Translations under genes and position numbers: made by a program | Notes under the pieces: model-generated | Databases searched by the model: none | What the model saw: the letters and a program-made list of their open reading frames with translations, nothing else | What the model was told of the DNA's origin: nothing | Part shown: one piece after another, positions 42,799 to 49,435 of the stretch | Numbering within the stretch: the first letter of the stretch is position 1 | How the letters are laid out: every line of letters begins with the position of its first letter | Origin: CAZVJA01 sp964626885 | GTDB taxonomy: Bacteria > Planctomycetota > Planctomycetia > Planctomycetales > Planctomycetaceae | Reading direction: 5' to 3' | NCBI GenBank assembly: GCA_964626885.1 | Contig: CAZVJA010000013.1 | Span: 1-49,435, forward strand | Length of the DNA: 49,435 bases

Positions 42799-43029
42799 TC
42801 AGCAGACCTCAATCTGATTGGTGAGCACCAGATTCTCGGCGGCGTCTCTGGCCGCGTGAGTCGCCAACTGCTTGTTGTAATACGTGGTCGTGCGACCGGA
42901 GATAACCACTTCGCCGTTGATGACCTCGACCCGCAGCGAGCGGATTTGTCCGCCAGTCCGCGAGAGAACGTGCCGCTCGATCAACTCGGCGAGCGATTGT
43001 GGGGAATCAAAACAAGTGGATAAAGACAT
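42799..43029 (-). CDS. BON-domain protein
   Basis: About 76 residues from the ATG at 43029 (MSLSTCFDSPQ); an ATG at 43047 adds six. The core LIERHVLSRTGGQIRSLRVEVINGEVVISGRTTTYYNKQLATHAARDA is a single BON domain, with the alpha-beta-beta pattern and the conserved Gly in the NGEVVISGRT turn. BON domains bind membranes or other hydrophobic ligands and are common in envelope proteins, although this copy has no signal peptide. The gene is short and stands alone with a 681-bp gap upstream. Confidence 0.78.
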   Translation of the reverse strand: MSLSTCFDSPQSLAELIERHVLSRTGGQIRSLRVEVINGEVVISGRTTTYYNKQLATHAARDAAENLVLTNQIEVC

Positions 43030-43047
43030 ACGAGCCTCCATGATCAC

Positions 43048-43728
43048 TATTCACGGCACGAACTGCGCACGCACATCCGCTTGCGTCGAGATTCATCAGT
43101 GCGTTTGCTGCTGAAGCTGCGTACCGTTGCGCAATGCCGCACCTCAGCCAATCGAACGAAGAAAATCGACAACATGCAAAATACCAGCGCCGGAAAGATG
43201 GATAAAACAAGAGCGAGTTAGCCGGCGGCGTGTTTGCGTGTCGGACGAAATCCTCCGTGCGTTGGCGGGCAGCCGCTTCCTTGTCTAGTTTGCAAGGCGC
43301 TTCTCGCGCCCATGACTCTTCCGCACAGCGTTCAGCCGTTCAAGAAAGCTCTGTGATCGACCCGGCTTCATTGGAAGAACACGGGGACAGGCTCCGAAAC
43401 AGCAGCCCTTCGAACCGCAATGTGCTACGGCGATTACTTTAATTCCGGCAAACCCCGTCGTCAAATGCATTTAGAGAGAAACATGCACCGGAAAACGAAA
43501 TGGACCCGCCGTTTACGCTGTTCCGTGCCGCGCGGGTGGACTGTATGAAAAACTGAAGAAGCACGTGTTATCTGCGTATCGCATCGTCTGTCAGAATTGC
43601 CTGTTTCTCGAGACTTACTCCGCTATAATCTCGCCAGTTTGCTGCCGGTCTCTGATTCATGCAGGGATTTCCGCATTCGGGCGCAAAGTCGAATGTCGGT
43701 GAGCCATCTGGTTTGAGAAGAAGGTCAC
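43048..43728. other. Long intergenic region
   Basis: About 680 bp with no convincing gene. Two small reading frames (43230-43442 plus, 43285-43470 minus) overlap each other and have no family signal. Toward the M42 gene, TATAAT at 43624-43629 is a consensus -10, but only TTGCCT at 43598 with 20-bp spacing is offered as a -35. Confidence 0.45.
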
Positions 43729-44787
43729 ATGGACGCACGATCGCTTCAATTTCTAAAGAACCTCCTCGAAACGCCTAGCCCGTCGGGTTACGAACGCCCC
43801 ATTCAGGATGTGGTGCGCGGGTTTGTGGGGACGTTTGCCGACGAGGTTAAAACCGACTGGCATGGCAATGTCATCGCCGCGGTTAATCCCGCCGGTTCTC
43901 CACGGATTATGCTGGCGGGACACTGCGACCAGATCGGATTGATGGTCAAGCATATCGACGATAAGGGCTACCTGCGCGTGACCCCCATCGGTGGGTGGGA
44001 CGTTCAGACGCTCATCGGCCAGAAGCTGCAGGTCTGGACGAGGTCTGGAGCGGTCCCGGGGGTGATCGCCCGGCGGGCGATCCATCTGATGACCCCCGAG
44101 GAGCGGAAGTCGGTGCCGGAGATGAAGGACCTCTGGATCGACATCGGTGCGACCGGTGGAGACGAAGCCCGCGAACTCATTGCGATCGGTGATCCGGTTA
44201 CTCTGGAATTGGGGCTCCGCGAGATGCGCAACGGCTTGGCATCGGCGCCGGGGATGGACAACCGCGTCGGGGTGTGGGTGGTGATGAAGGCGTTGGAGCA
44301 GGTTGCTGGAGGAAACTGTCGCGCGGCCGTTTTTGGGGTATCAACGGTCCAGGAAGAGATCGGACTGCGCGGCGTGCAGACGAGCGCGTTCACCGTTGAG
44401 CCAAAGATTGGTATCGCCGTGGACGTCACTCACGCGACCGATTGCCCGTCGATCGACGAAAACCAGTTCGGCCGGGTGAAGCTGGGGGGAGGGCCGGTGG
44501 TCTTTCGCGGTCCCAATATCAATCCGGTAGTGTTCGATCGGCTGACCGATCTGGCGCAGCGGCATGAAATCCCGGTTCAACGGGCCGGACTTTCCGCTGC
44601 CGCCAGCAACGACGGGGCGGCTCTGCAAGTCAGCCGCGGCGGTCCGGCGACCGGTATCGTTTCAATTCCTAACCGCTACATGCACAGTCCGGTCGAGATG
44701 GTCTCGTTCAGGGACTTGGAACACGCGGCGGCACTCATCGCACACTTCTGCCTGACGATCGACGACCAGAGCGATTTCACGCCGTAG
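43729..44787 (+). CDS. M42 family metallopeptidase (aminopeptidase)
   Basis: A 352-residue tetrahedral-aminopeptidase family protein. LLETPSPSGYERPIQDVV opens the catalytic domain; AGHCDQIGLMVKHI contains metal ligand His, PGMDNRVGVWVVMKAL the bridging Asp, VSTVQEEIGLRG the catalytic Glu pair, and AVDVTHA another Asp with NRYMHSPVEMVSFRD the last His. These cytosolic, cobalt- or zinc-dependent enzymes remove N-terminal residues from peptides (glutamyl- or broad specificity). GAAGG four bases before ATG fixes the start. The 3' end overlaps the convergent glpD by 11 bp. Confidence 0.94.
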   Translation: MDARSLQFLKNLLETPSPSGYERPIQDVVRGFVGTFADEVKTDWHGNVIAAVNPAGSPRIMLAGHCDQIGLMVKHIDDKGYLRVTPIGGWDVQTLIGQKLQVWTRSGAVPGVIARRAIHLMTPEERKSVPEMKDLWIDIGATGGDEARELIAIGDPVTLELGLREMRNGLASAPGMDNRVGVWVVMKALEQVAGGNCRAAVFGVSTVQEEIGLRGVQTSAFTVEPKIGIAVDVTHATDCPSIDENQFGRVKLGGGPVVFRGPNINPVVFDRLTDLAQRHEIPVQRAGLSAAASNDGAALQVSRGGPATGIVSIPNRYMHSPVEMVSFRDLEHAAALIAHFCLTIDDQSDFTP

Positions 44788-46534
44788 AGTCGAATCTCAA
44801 GCCATGCTCGCGGCGCAGGCGCTCGCGAGTTGCCTGCACGACGGCCTCCATGTCGCCAGCGGCAAGAATCCCGGTTTCGACGAGGCAGCCGGCTGCTTCA
44901 CGAAGCGTTTGCTCGCACAGCCCCGGTTCGAACACCAGCATCAACCGTCGTTCGACGAGGTCATCGAGCGAAGTGACCCATTCGTGCTTGATGAACCAAT
45001 TCACCACGCAAAGGGGCAGCGTTGTTCCCGCAAGATTTTCGCGCATGTCGCCCGAGTTCCGAGAACCTGGCGCGGGACTTGGTTCGCGCGCATGATGTTC
45101 GCTGCCGACAAACCGCAAGATTTCTTCCGTGCGGCTGCCGACCAGCGACCAGACTGACCGGAGCTGTGCGACCTCGAACCTTGTCTTACGGGCGATGGTT
45201 TCCCACTCGAGCCGCAATGTCTCACTGTCGGGCGGATAGTCCTCTCCCCCCGGAACGACTCGATCGAGCGATGATGCCGTCCGTGTGACGGAGAACCTGC
45301 GAAAGACATCATCCGCGACAAGCTGCGCGAACGCGCGGGCCGTCGTCAGCTTCCCGCCGACAAGCGTGAGAACCGGTTTTCCCGCCGCGTTGGATTCGAC
45401 GATGGCATGGTCTCGCGTAATGGCGGCGGCGCTACCCGCCGGAACATGGGGGAGCGGGCGGACGCCGCAATAGTGCAGAGCGATGTCGTTTCGAGTGAGC
45501 TTCAACGTGGGAAATAATTCGTTGACCATGCTGAGCAGGTAGTCTATTTCGGATTCTTCCGCGACGGCGGTTGCCGGGTCCGATTCGAATCGTTCGTCGG
45601 TGGTGCCGACCAGCACGCTCTCGCCGAACGGGAGCACAAATACGAGTCGCCCGTCGTCCGCTTCCGCATAAATGCCGGCGTCTCCCAGTGCCGCGCGAAA
45701 CCGCGACGCGTGGGAGATGAAATGGCTCCCTTTCGTGGGGCCGAAGAGCCGGGGGGACGGGCTTTGCAACCCCTGCAATGTCATGTCTCCCCACGCGCCG
45801 GTTGCATTCACGATAACTTGCGGCGTCAGCCTCGCGGTCAAATTTTGCCGTGTGCCGCGCAGCTCGATCGCAGAATCATGAACAGTCAGGGACTGGTGCG
45901 TGAGCACGCGGAAGTCGAGGTGTTTCTCGCGGGCCAGCCGGCGCGCGTCCTCGAGCATGGCCAGAACGAATCGATCCGGGTACCGCATCTGCGCGTCGGC
46001 ATAGGCACACTGCCAGCGGAACTTCGCGGGGTCGACCTTCGGCGTGTTCGGGGCATCGACCGCAGTGACGCTGTGCCGGGGGAACTCGTTCCCGGCGGCC
46101 AGCAGGTCATACATCCAGAGTCCCATGCGAACGATCCATTGGCCGCGCGGCGCGTCGCCGGAAATCTTCGCCGAGAGTCGCCCGAGCCACGGTGAGCGGC
46201 CCGCTCCGAGAAATCGGAGGGCGGACCGCAACAGCCCCCCCGTCCGACGCGAAACGGGAATAAATAGCCGCAACGGTTCGACGTACTGCGGCGCGGCCTT
46301 TCGCAAGACCGCTCGTTCGGCCAGCGATTCGCGAACAAGACGAAAGTCGCCGTATTCGAGGTAGCGAAGTCCTCCATGAATCAACCGCGAGGAGCGGGAC
46401 GTGGCTCCGAAGGCGATGTCATGCCGATCGACAACCCAGACGCTGACCCCGTTGAGCACCAGTTCGCGCGCCAGGGCGCAGCCGTTAATTCCCGCACCGA
46501 GGATCAGAACAAGATTCTGCTGGGGGGAGTCCAT
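44777..46534 (-). CDS. glpD: Glycerol-3-phosphate dehydrogenase (FAD-dependent)
   Basis: A 585-residue flavoenzyme. LVLILGAGINGCALARELVLNG is the FAD Rossmann motif, FGATSRSSRLIHGGLRYLEYGDFRLVRESL the GlpD signature, VLVGTTDERFESDPA and PTKGSHFISH substrate-side motifs, and the C-terminal alpha domain (WFIKHEWVTSLDDLVERRLM) is present. It oxidises sn-glycerol 3-phosphate to dihydroxyacetone phosphate and gives electrons to quinone at the inner membrane. No glpK, glpF or regulator is adjacent, so it may serve lipid turnover or redox supply. Its 3' end overlaps the convergent M42 gene. Confidence 0.94.
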   Translation of the reverse strand: MDSPQQNLVLILGAGINGCALARELVLNGVSVWVVDRHDIAFGATSRSSRLIHGGLRYLEYGDFRLVRESLAERAVLRKAAPQYVEPLRLFIPVSRRTGGLLRSALRFLGAGRSPWLGRLSAKISGDAPRGQWIVRMGLWMYDLLAAGNEFPRHSVTAVDAPNTPKVDPAKFRWQCAYADAQMRYPDRFVLAMLEDARRLAREKHLDFRVLTHQSLTVHDSAIELRGTRQNLTARLTPQVIVNATGAWGDMTLQGLQSPSPRLFGPTKGSHFISHASRFRAALGDAGIYAEADDGRLVFVLPFGESVLVGTTDERFESDPATAVAEESEIDYLLSMVNELFPTLKLTRNDIALHYCGVRPLPHVPAGSAAAITRDHAIVESNAAGKPVLTLVGGKLTTARAFAQLVADDVFRRFSVTRTASSLDRVVPGGEDYPPDSETLRLEWETIARKTRFEVAQLRSVWSLVGSRTEEILRFVGSEHHAREPSPAPGSRNSGDMRENLAGTTLPLCVVNWFIKHEWVTSLDDLVERRLMLVFEPGLCEQTLREAAGCLVETGILAAGDMEAVVQATRERLRREHGLRFDSTA

Positions 46535-46854
46535 TGGTGGTCAGGCAGTCATGTGATTGGAAGCAATCCATATCAGTGGGCGGAATTCGCCGAGAGCATG
46601 CAGAAAGACAATTTCAATCAGGAAACCAGGAAGACAGGAAAGGATAAAACGCGGGTATCCGCGATGAACGCTTCGGATGTGAAATCGTTTGTGGGATATT
46701 AATACCGATTCCATATCGTTCTGCCGGATTTGAGCTCACTGAACTCATTCCTGCACTCGAACTCGTTTTTCCTGGGTTTCTGCTTTCCTTATTACCTCTT
46801 CCGGGGCTTTTGCCGCCGGCTCCATTCATTGAAGTGAGTTTAACTTCCTGCTCG
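46535..46854. other. Intergenic region
   Basis: About 320 bp between two minus-strand genes, so it should hold the glpD promoter and the 3' end of the small membrane protein gene. Open frames here are overlaps of neighbouring genes on the opposite strand. I see no further feature. Confidence 0.4.
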
Positions 46855-47088
46855 TCAAAACGAGGAGTCGTCATCGTCATCAATCGGATCTCGGGGGAGC
46901 CAGCGGCCCCACAGCAGGTATTGCAAAATGCCGAAGATGATAAACCCGCCGACCACAATGGCGAAGCCAAGAATTTGAGGCAGGACCAATCCGGCCAGGC
47001 CGATCAGGGCGAACGCCGCGAGGAGCAGGCCGAACAACGCGAGCAGGGTTGGCCCATTTCCCCCCGCGGGGTTGCGCGAGTCCCCCAT
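46855..47088 (-). CDS. Small membrane protein of unknown function
   Basis: A 77-residue protein with two membrane helices (TLLALFGLLLAAFALIGLAGLVL and ILGFAIVVGGFIIFGILQYLLW) and an acidic tail (DDDDDSSF). Its ATG lies three bases after the stop codon of the SRPBCC gene, so the two form an operon. The second helix and the LWGRWLPRDP end are well-formed, but I do not recognise a family. Confidence 0.7.
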   Translation of the reverse strand: MGDSRNPAGGNGPTLLALFGLLLAAFALIGLAGLVLPQILGFAIVVGGFIIFGILQYLLWGRWLPRDPIDDDDDSSF

Positions 47089-47091
47089 GCG

Positions 47092-47580
47092 TTACCGTTC
47101 CCGCGTCGCGCGATCGACGCCGGTGACCGCCGATTGGTCCAAATGTCTGAGCAGTTCGCGGTGCCGGTATTCAATCGCCCCCTGGAGCGATTTCAGGATG
47201 CGTTCTTCGCTGACCACAAATCGCAGCAGTCCCCCCGGCGGCCCAAATTCGACCCGGTCGATGACCCGCGCGGTTCCATCGTCGATCTGTTCGACAACGT
47301 GCTCGTGAACGTATCGCTGCAATGGTCCCTGCACCTGCTGCTCAATGATGGCCCGCTGTTCCTCGAATTCGATGATCTCGTGGAGGCAATGCTGGACGGG
47401 GCCGTAGCCTGTCATCTGGAATTTGAACTGGCTGCCTCGTTCAAACCTTTCCGGATACTGCACAAGTTCCAAGCCCGCTTCCGGCGGGGTGAGATGCAGC
47501 AGGTTCGCGGGCCGCGCCAGGAAATCGAAGATCAGATCTCCCGGGCAGTTGATCGTAACGGAGGATTCGAATCTGGCCAT
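47092..47580 (-). CDS. SRPBCC-family (START-like) protein
   Basis: A 162-residue protein from the ATG at 47580, which has GGAGGG nine bases upstream; the long frame from 47643 adds 21 unsupported residues. The pattern ARFESSVTINCPGDLIFDFLARPANLLHLTPPEAGLELV, then GSQFKFQMTGYGPVQHCLHEIIEFEEQRAIIEQQVQGPLQRYVHEHVVEQIDDGTARVIDRVEFGPPGGLLRF is that of SRPBCC proteins similar to the YfcH C-terminal or CrcB-type ligand-binding units. It should bind a hydrophobic ligand; the ligand is unknown. It is followed three bases later by the small membrane protein gene. Confidence 0.82.
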   Translation of the reverse strand: MARFESSVTINCPGDLIFDFLARPANLLHLTPPEAGLELVQYPERFERGSQFKFQMTGYGPVQHCLHEIIEFEEQRAIIEQQVQGPLQRYVHEHVVEQIDDGTARVIDRVEFGPPGGLLRFVVSEERILKSLQGAIEYRHRELLRHLDQSAVTGVDRATRER

Positions 47581-47789
47581 CCTTGCCGGCCCTCCCATAA
47601 GAATGCGAAACTTGAATGGTGATTGAGTCGGCCGGCGCACCACCGGCTATTCTTTTGACCCCGCGTTCCAAATCATCTTAAAGGGGATGAGGCCGCAGGT
47701 GAAGAGTTTTTGGGGGGGGGCGCGGTTTTGAGACCAGGGTTTCTGAGTTCCCCCCTCACAGTTTTCCAGGGAGCATCGATCGAACTGCG

Positions 47790-48737
47790 ATGGAGATTTC
47801 TCCAAATATCCTGCCGCAATGCTGGTTTCTCGCAGGGCCGACAGCCTGTGGAAAGAGCGATCTCGCCTGCCATCTCGCGGTGCATCTGAACGCGGAAATC
47901 GTGTCGCTCGATTCGATGTCGCTATACAAGGGGATGAACATTGGCACGGCGAAACCTTCCATGGAAGCTCGTTCCGCTGTGCCGCATCATCTGATCGACG
48001 TGATCGAGCCGAGCGAGGAATACAGCCTTGCGGAATACGTCGAAGCAGCCGGAAGGGCCTGCGTGGAGATTCTTGAACGCGGGCGAACTCCGCTCTTCGT
48101 GGGGGGGACGGGGCTTTACCTGCGCGGTGTGTTGCGCGGAGTCTTTGACGGTCCACAGGCCGATTGGGAGTTTCGGCGGCGGCTAGAGGCCGAAGCGGCG
48201 GAGCAGGGGGGGGATTACCTGCACCGGACGCTGACTGCCGTCGATCCGGATGCCGCCCGCAAGCTCCACCCGCGAGATATGCGGCGAATCATTCGGGCAC
48301 TCGAAGTGCAGCATCTCACCGGCCGGCCGCTCTCGGAACAACAGCGGCAGCCTCCGAAACAGGCCTCGGAGCAGCCGCGGCACGTGTACTGGCTTTCCCC
48401 TCCGAGAAAGTGGCTGTACGAGCGGATCAACCGGCGGGTCGACGAGATGTTTTTGCAGGGATTGGTGGATGAGGTGCGCGGACTGCTTTTGGGGGAGAGG
48501 CCGCTCAGCAGAACCGCTCGTCAGGCACTGGGATATAAAGAGGTAATCGATTTCCTGGAGGGGAAGTGCGATCGCGAGGCTGCCGTAGACGAGGTGAAAA
48601 TCCGCACAAGGCAATTCGCCAAGCGGCAGCACACCTGGTTCCGAAACCTGGAGGAATGCCGTCCAATTCCGATCTCCGGGGATGAGACCCCCGACCAGTT
48701 GGCAGAGCAAATTGTGGGCACAGCCGGTCGCGAATAA
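47790..48737 (+). CDS. miaA: tRNA dimethylallyltransferase MiaA
   Basis: A 315-residue enzyme. FLAGPTACGKSDLACHLA is the P-loop, IVSLDSMSLYKGMNIGTAKP the substrate-binding loop with catalytic Asp/Thr, VPHHLIDVIEPSEEYSLAEYV and PLFVGGTGLYLRGVLRG follow, and DMRRIIRALEVQHLTGRPLSEQQ and RQFAKRQHTWFRNLEE complete the family. It adds the dimethylallyl group to A37 of tRNAs reading UNN codons. miaB is not seen nearby. It starts 47 bases after a run of nine G, in a 146-bp gap after the SRPBCC gene on the other strand. Confidence 0.97.
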   Translation: MEISPNILPQCWFLAGPTACGKSDLACHLAVHLNAEIVSLDSMSLYKGMNIGTAKPSMEARSAVPHHLIDVIEPSEEYSLAEYVEAAGRACVEILERGRTPLFVGGTGLYLRGVLRGVFDGPQADWEFRRRLEAEAAEQGGDYLHRTLTAVDPDAARKLHPRDMRRIIRALEVQHLTGRPLSEQQRQPPKQASEQPRHVYWLSPPRKWLYERINRRVDEMFLQGLVDEVRGLLLGERPLSRTARQALGYKEVIDFLEGKCDREAAVDEVKIRTRQFAKRQHTWFRNLEECRPIPISGDETPDQLAEQIVGTAGRE

Positions 48738-48852
48738 CCCGGATTGCCCCAAATTGCCAACTCGTATTAAGATACGCCCCGGCGAGCCGGGGAGCGGAGC
48801 GCGCTTCACCGGGTGAAGAGGGGGCAGGTGAGACTTTTGGGGTCCAGGTTCC

Positions 48853-49435
48853 ATGCTCCAGCGCAGATCACGACAAAATCACGAACGGATTCAAGGGAGT
48901 CGAACGCCGGCTGATCGACGTCGCTCGTTGGTCGTCGTCTTCGCCGTTGCTGTTGCGGCCGGCCTGTTTGGCGGCGGGGCCCTTCGCGCGGAAGAAGATC
49001 TCGGGGTGAAGGTTCCCGAGGGATTTGCGGTGTCGCTCTACGCCGATGACGATCTGGCGCATGATATCTTCGCAATGACGATCGACAGCCACGGTCGCGT
49101 GGTCGTTTCCGGACCGGGATATGTGCGAATTCTGATTGATGCTGATGGGGACGGGAAGGCCGAGTCGTTCCAGCAGTTTTCCGATGGACCCGCCAACGGC
49201 GCTCAGGGTCTGTTCTTCCACGGCAATGATCTGCTTTGCACTGGTGACGCCGGGCTGCTTCGCTACCAGGACAAGGACGGCGACGATCGAGCGGACGGAC
49301 CGCCGGACCTCTTTCTGAAAATTCGCACGGGTGATGAACACACCGCGCATGCGATTCGCCGAGGTCCGGACGGCTGGTGGTACATCATCGCCGGCAATCA
49401 AAGCGAGATCGGCAAAGCGTACGCCAATCTGCCGA
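48853..49435 (+). CDS. PVC-type membrane-bound dehydrogenase-like protein, 3' end beyond window
   Basis: An open frame runs from ATG 48853 to the end of the window (194 codons, no stop). The first ~50 residues are basic and then hydrophobic (SLVVVFAVAVAAGLFGGGALRAEEDL), an exported protein with an N-terminal signal. The mature start GVKVPEGFAVSLYADDDLAHDIFAMTIDSHGRVVVSGPGYVRILIDADGDGKAESFQQFSDGPANGAQGLFFHGNDLLCTGDAGLLRYQDKDGDDRADG is that of planctomycete/verrucomicrobial putative membrane-bound dehydrogenases, with a beta-propeller domain that usually precedes HEAT and cytochrome c modules. Only the propeller start is visible, so the presence of a haem domain is not known. Confidence 0.82.
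   Translation, partial: MLQRRSRQNHERIQGSRTPADRRRSLVVVFAVAVAAGLFGGGALRAEEDLGVKVPEGFAVSLYADDDLAHDIFAMTIDSHGRVVVSGPGYVRILIDADGDGKAESFQQFSDGPANGAQGLFFHGNDLLCTGDAGLLRYQDKDGDDRADGPPDLFLKIRTGDEHTAHAIRRGPDGWWYIIAGNQSEIGKAYANLP

Noticed and set aside
47712..47720. Run of nine G before miaA
   Set aside because: A single homopolymer run could be a phase-variable site, but it lies outside a coding frame and may be a sequencing artefact.
1..49435. CRISPR arrays, transposases, integrases or phage genes
   Set aside because: I saw no regular repeat-spacer series and no such protein family; the repeats present are short intergenic palindromes.

Overview
The window reads as a piece of a planctomycete (phylum Planctomycetota) chromosome. 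The evidence is the mix of families: a DUF1501 protein, a DUF1559 prepilin-like protein, an NHL-repeat protein, an FG-GAP repeat protein, a PQQ-like beta-propeller, a Tat-exported beta-helix protein, and at the right edge a PVC-type membrane-bound dehydrogenase-like protein. GC content looks high, genes are loosely packed on both strands, and GTG/TTG starts are common. I see no phage, transposase, integrase, CRISPR array or rRNA.

Layout. 0-15.5 kb: MFS transporter, DUF1501 protein, PspA-like coiled coil, a thioredoxin-domain lipoprotein-like or secreted protein followed by a LeuA/homocitrate-synthase family enzyme, an M28 glutaminyl-cyclase-like peptidase, an LtaS-like sulfatase-fold membrane enzyme, a tyrosine/dual-specificity phosphatase, a CE15-like esterase, archease, and a Sua5/YrdC tRNA-modification enzyme. 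15.5-19.2 kb: a promoter and a clear cobalamin riboswitch lead into a gene string (DUF1559 prepilin, Cys-motif anchored protein, DUF6580-like membrane protein, BtuF-like cobalamin-binding protein). No BtuB, BtuC or BtuD is present, so this is the best candidate for an unusual B12 acquisition system. 19.4-22 kb: secreted propeller proteins, a strong terminator and tRNA-Leu(CAG). 22.3-26.1 kb: the complete AmmeMemoRadiSam trio (AmrS divergent from AmrB-AmrA) plus a Gfo/Idh/MocA oxidoreductase. 26.1-33.5 kb: a planctomycete-type secreted protein behind a possible structured leader, a B12-binding radical SAM protein, a STAS protein, a scaffold gap, a beta-helix protein with an overlapping small zinc-ribbon gene, a methyltransferase and a PQQ-like propeller. 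34.4-41.9 kb: guaA followed by a polysaccharide cassette (polymerase/ligase-like protein, two glycosyltransferases, sulfotransferase, priming sugar transferase). 42-49.4 kb: plsY, a BON protein, M42 aminopeptidase, glpD, a small membrane protein, an SRPBCC protein, miaA and a right-truncated dehydrogenase-like gene.

Links between genes. B12 uptake (riboswitch operon) could feed the B12-binding radical SAM enzyme at 27-28.7 kb. Archease, Sua5, MiaA and tRNA-Leu are all tRNA-related but scattered. PlsY and GlpD both act on glycerol 3-phosphate. The polysaccharide cassette contains a sulfotransferase, which suggests a sulfated surface glycan. Several intergenic regions carry short palindromic repeat families. 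One scaffold gap (29253-29352) is flanked by identical 55-bp sequences and is probably an assembly artefact.
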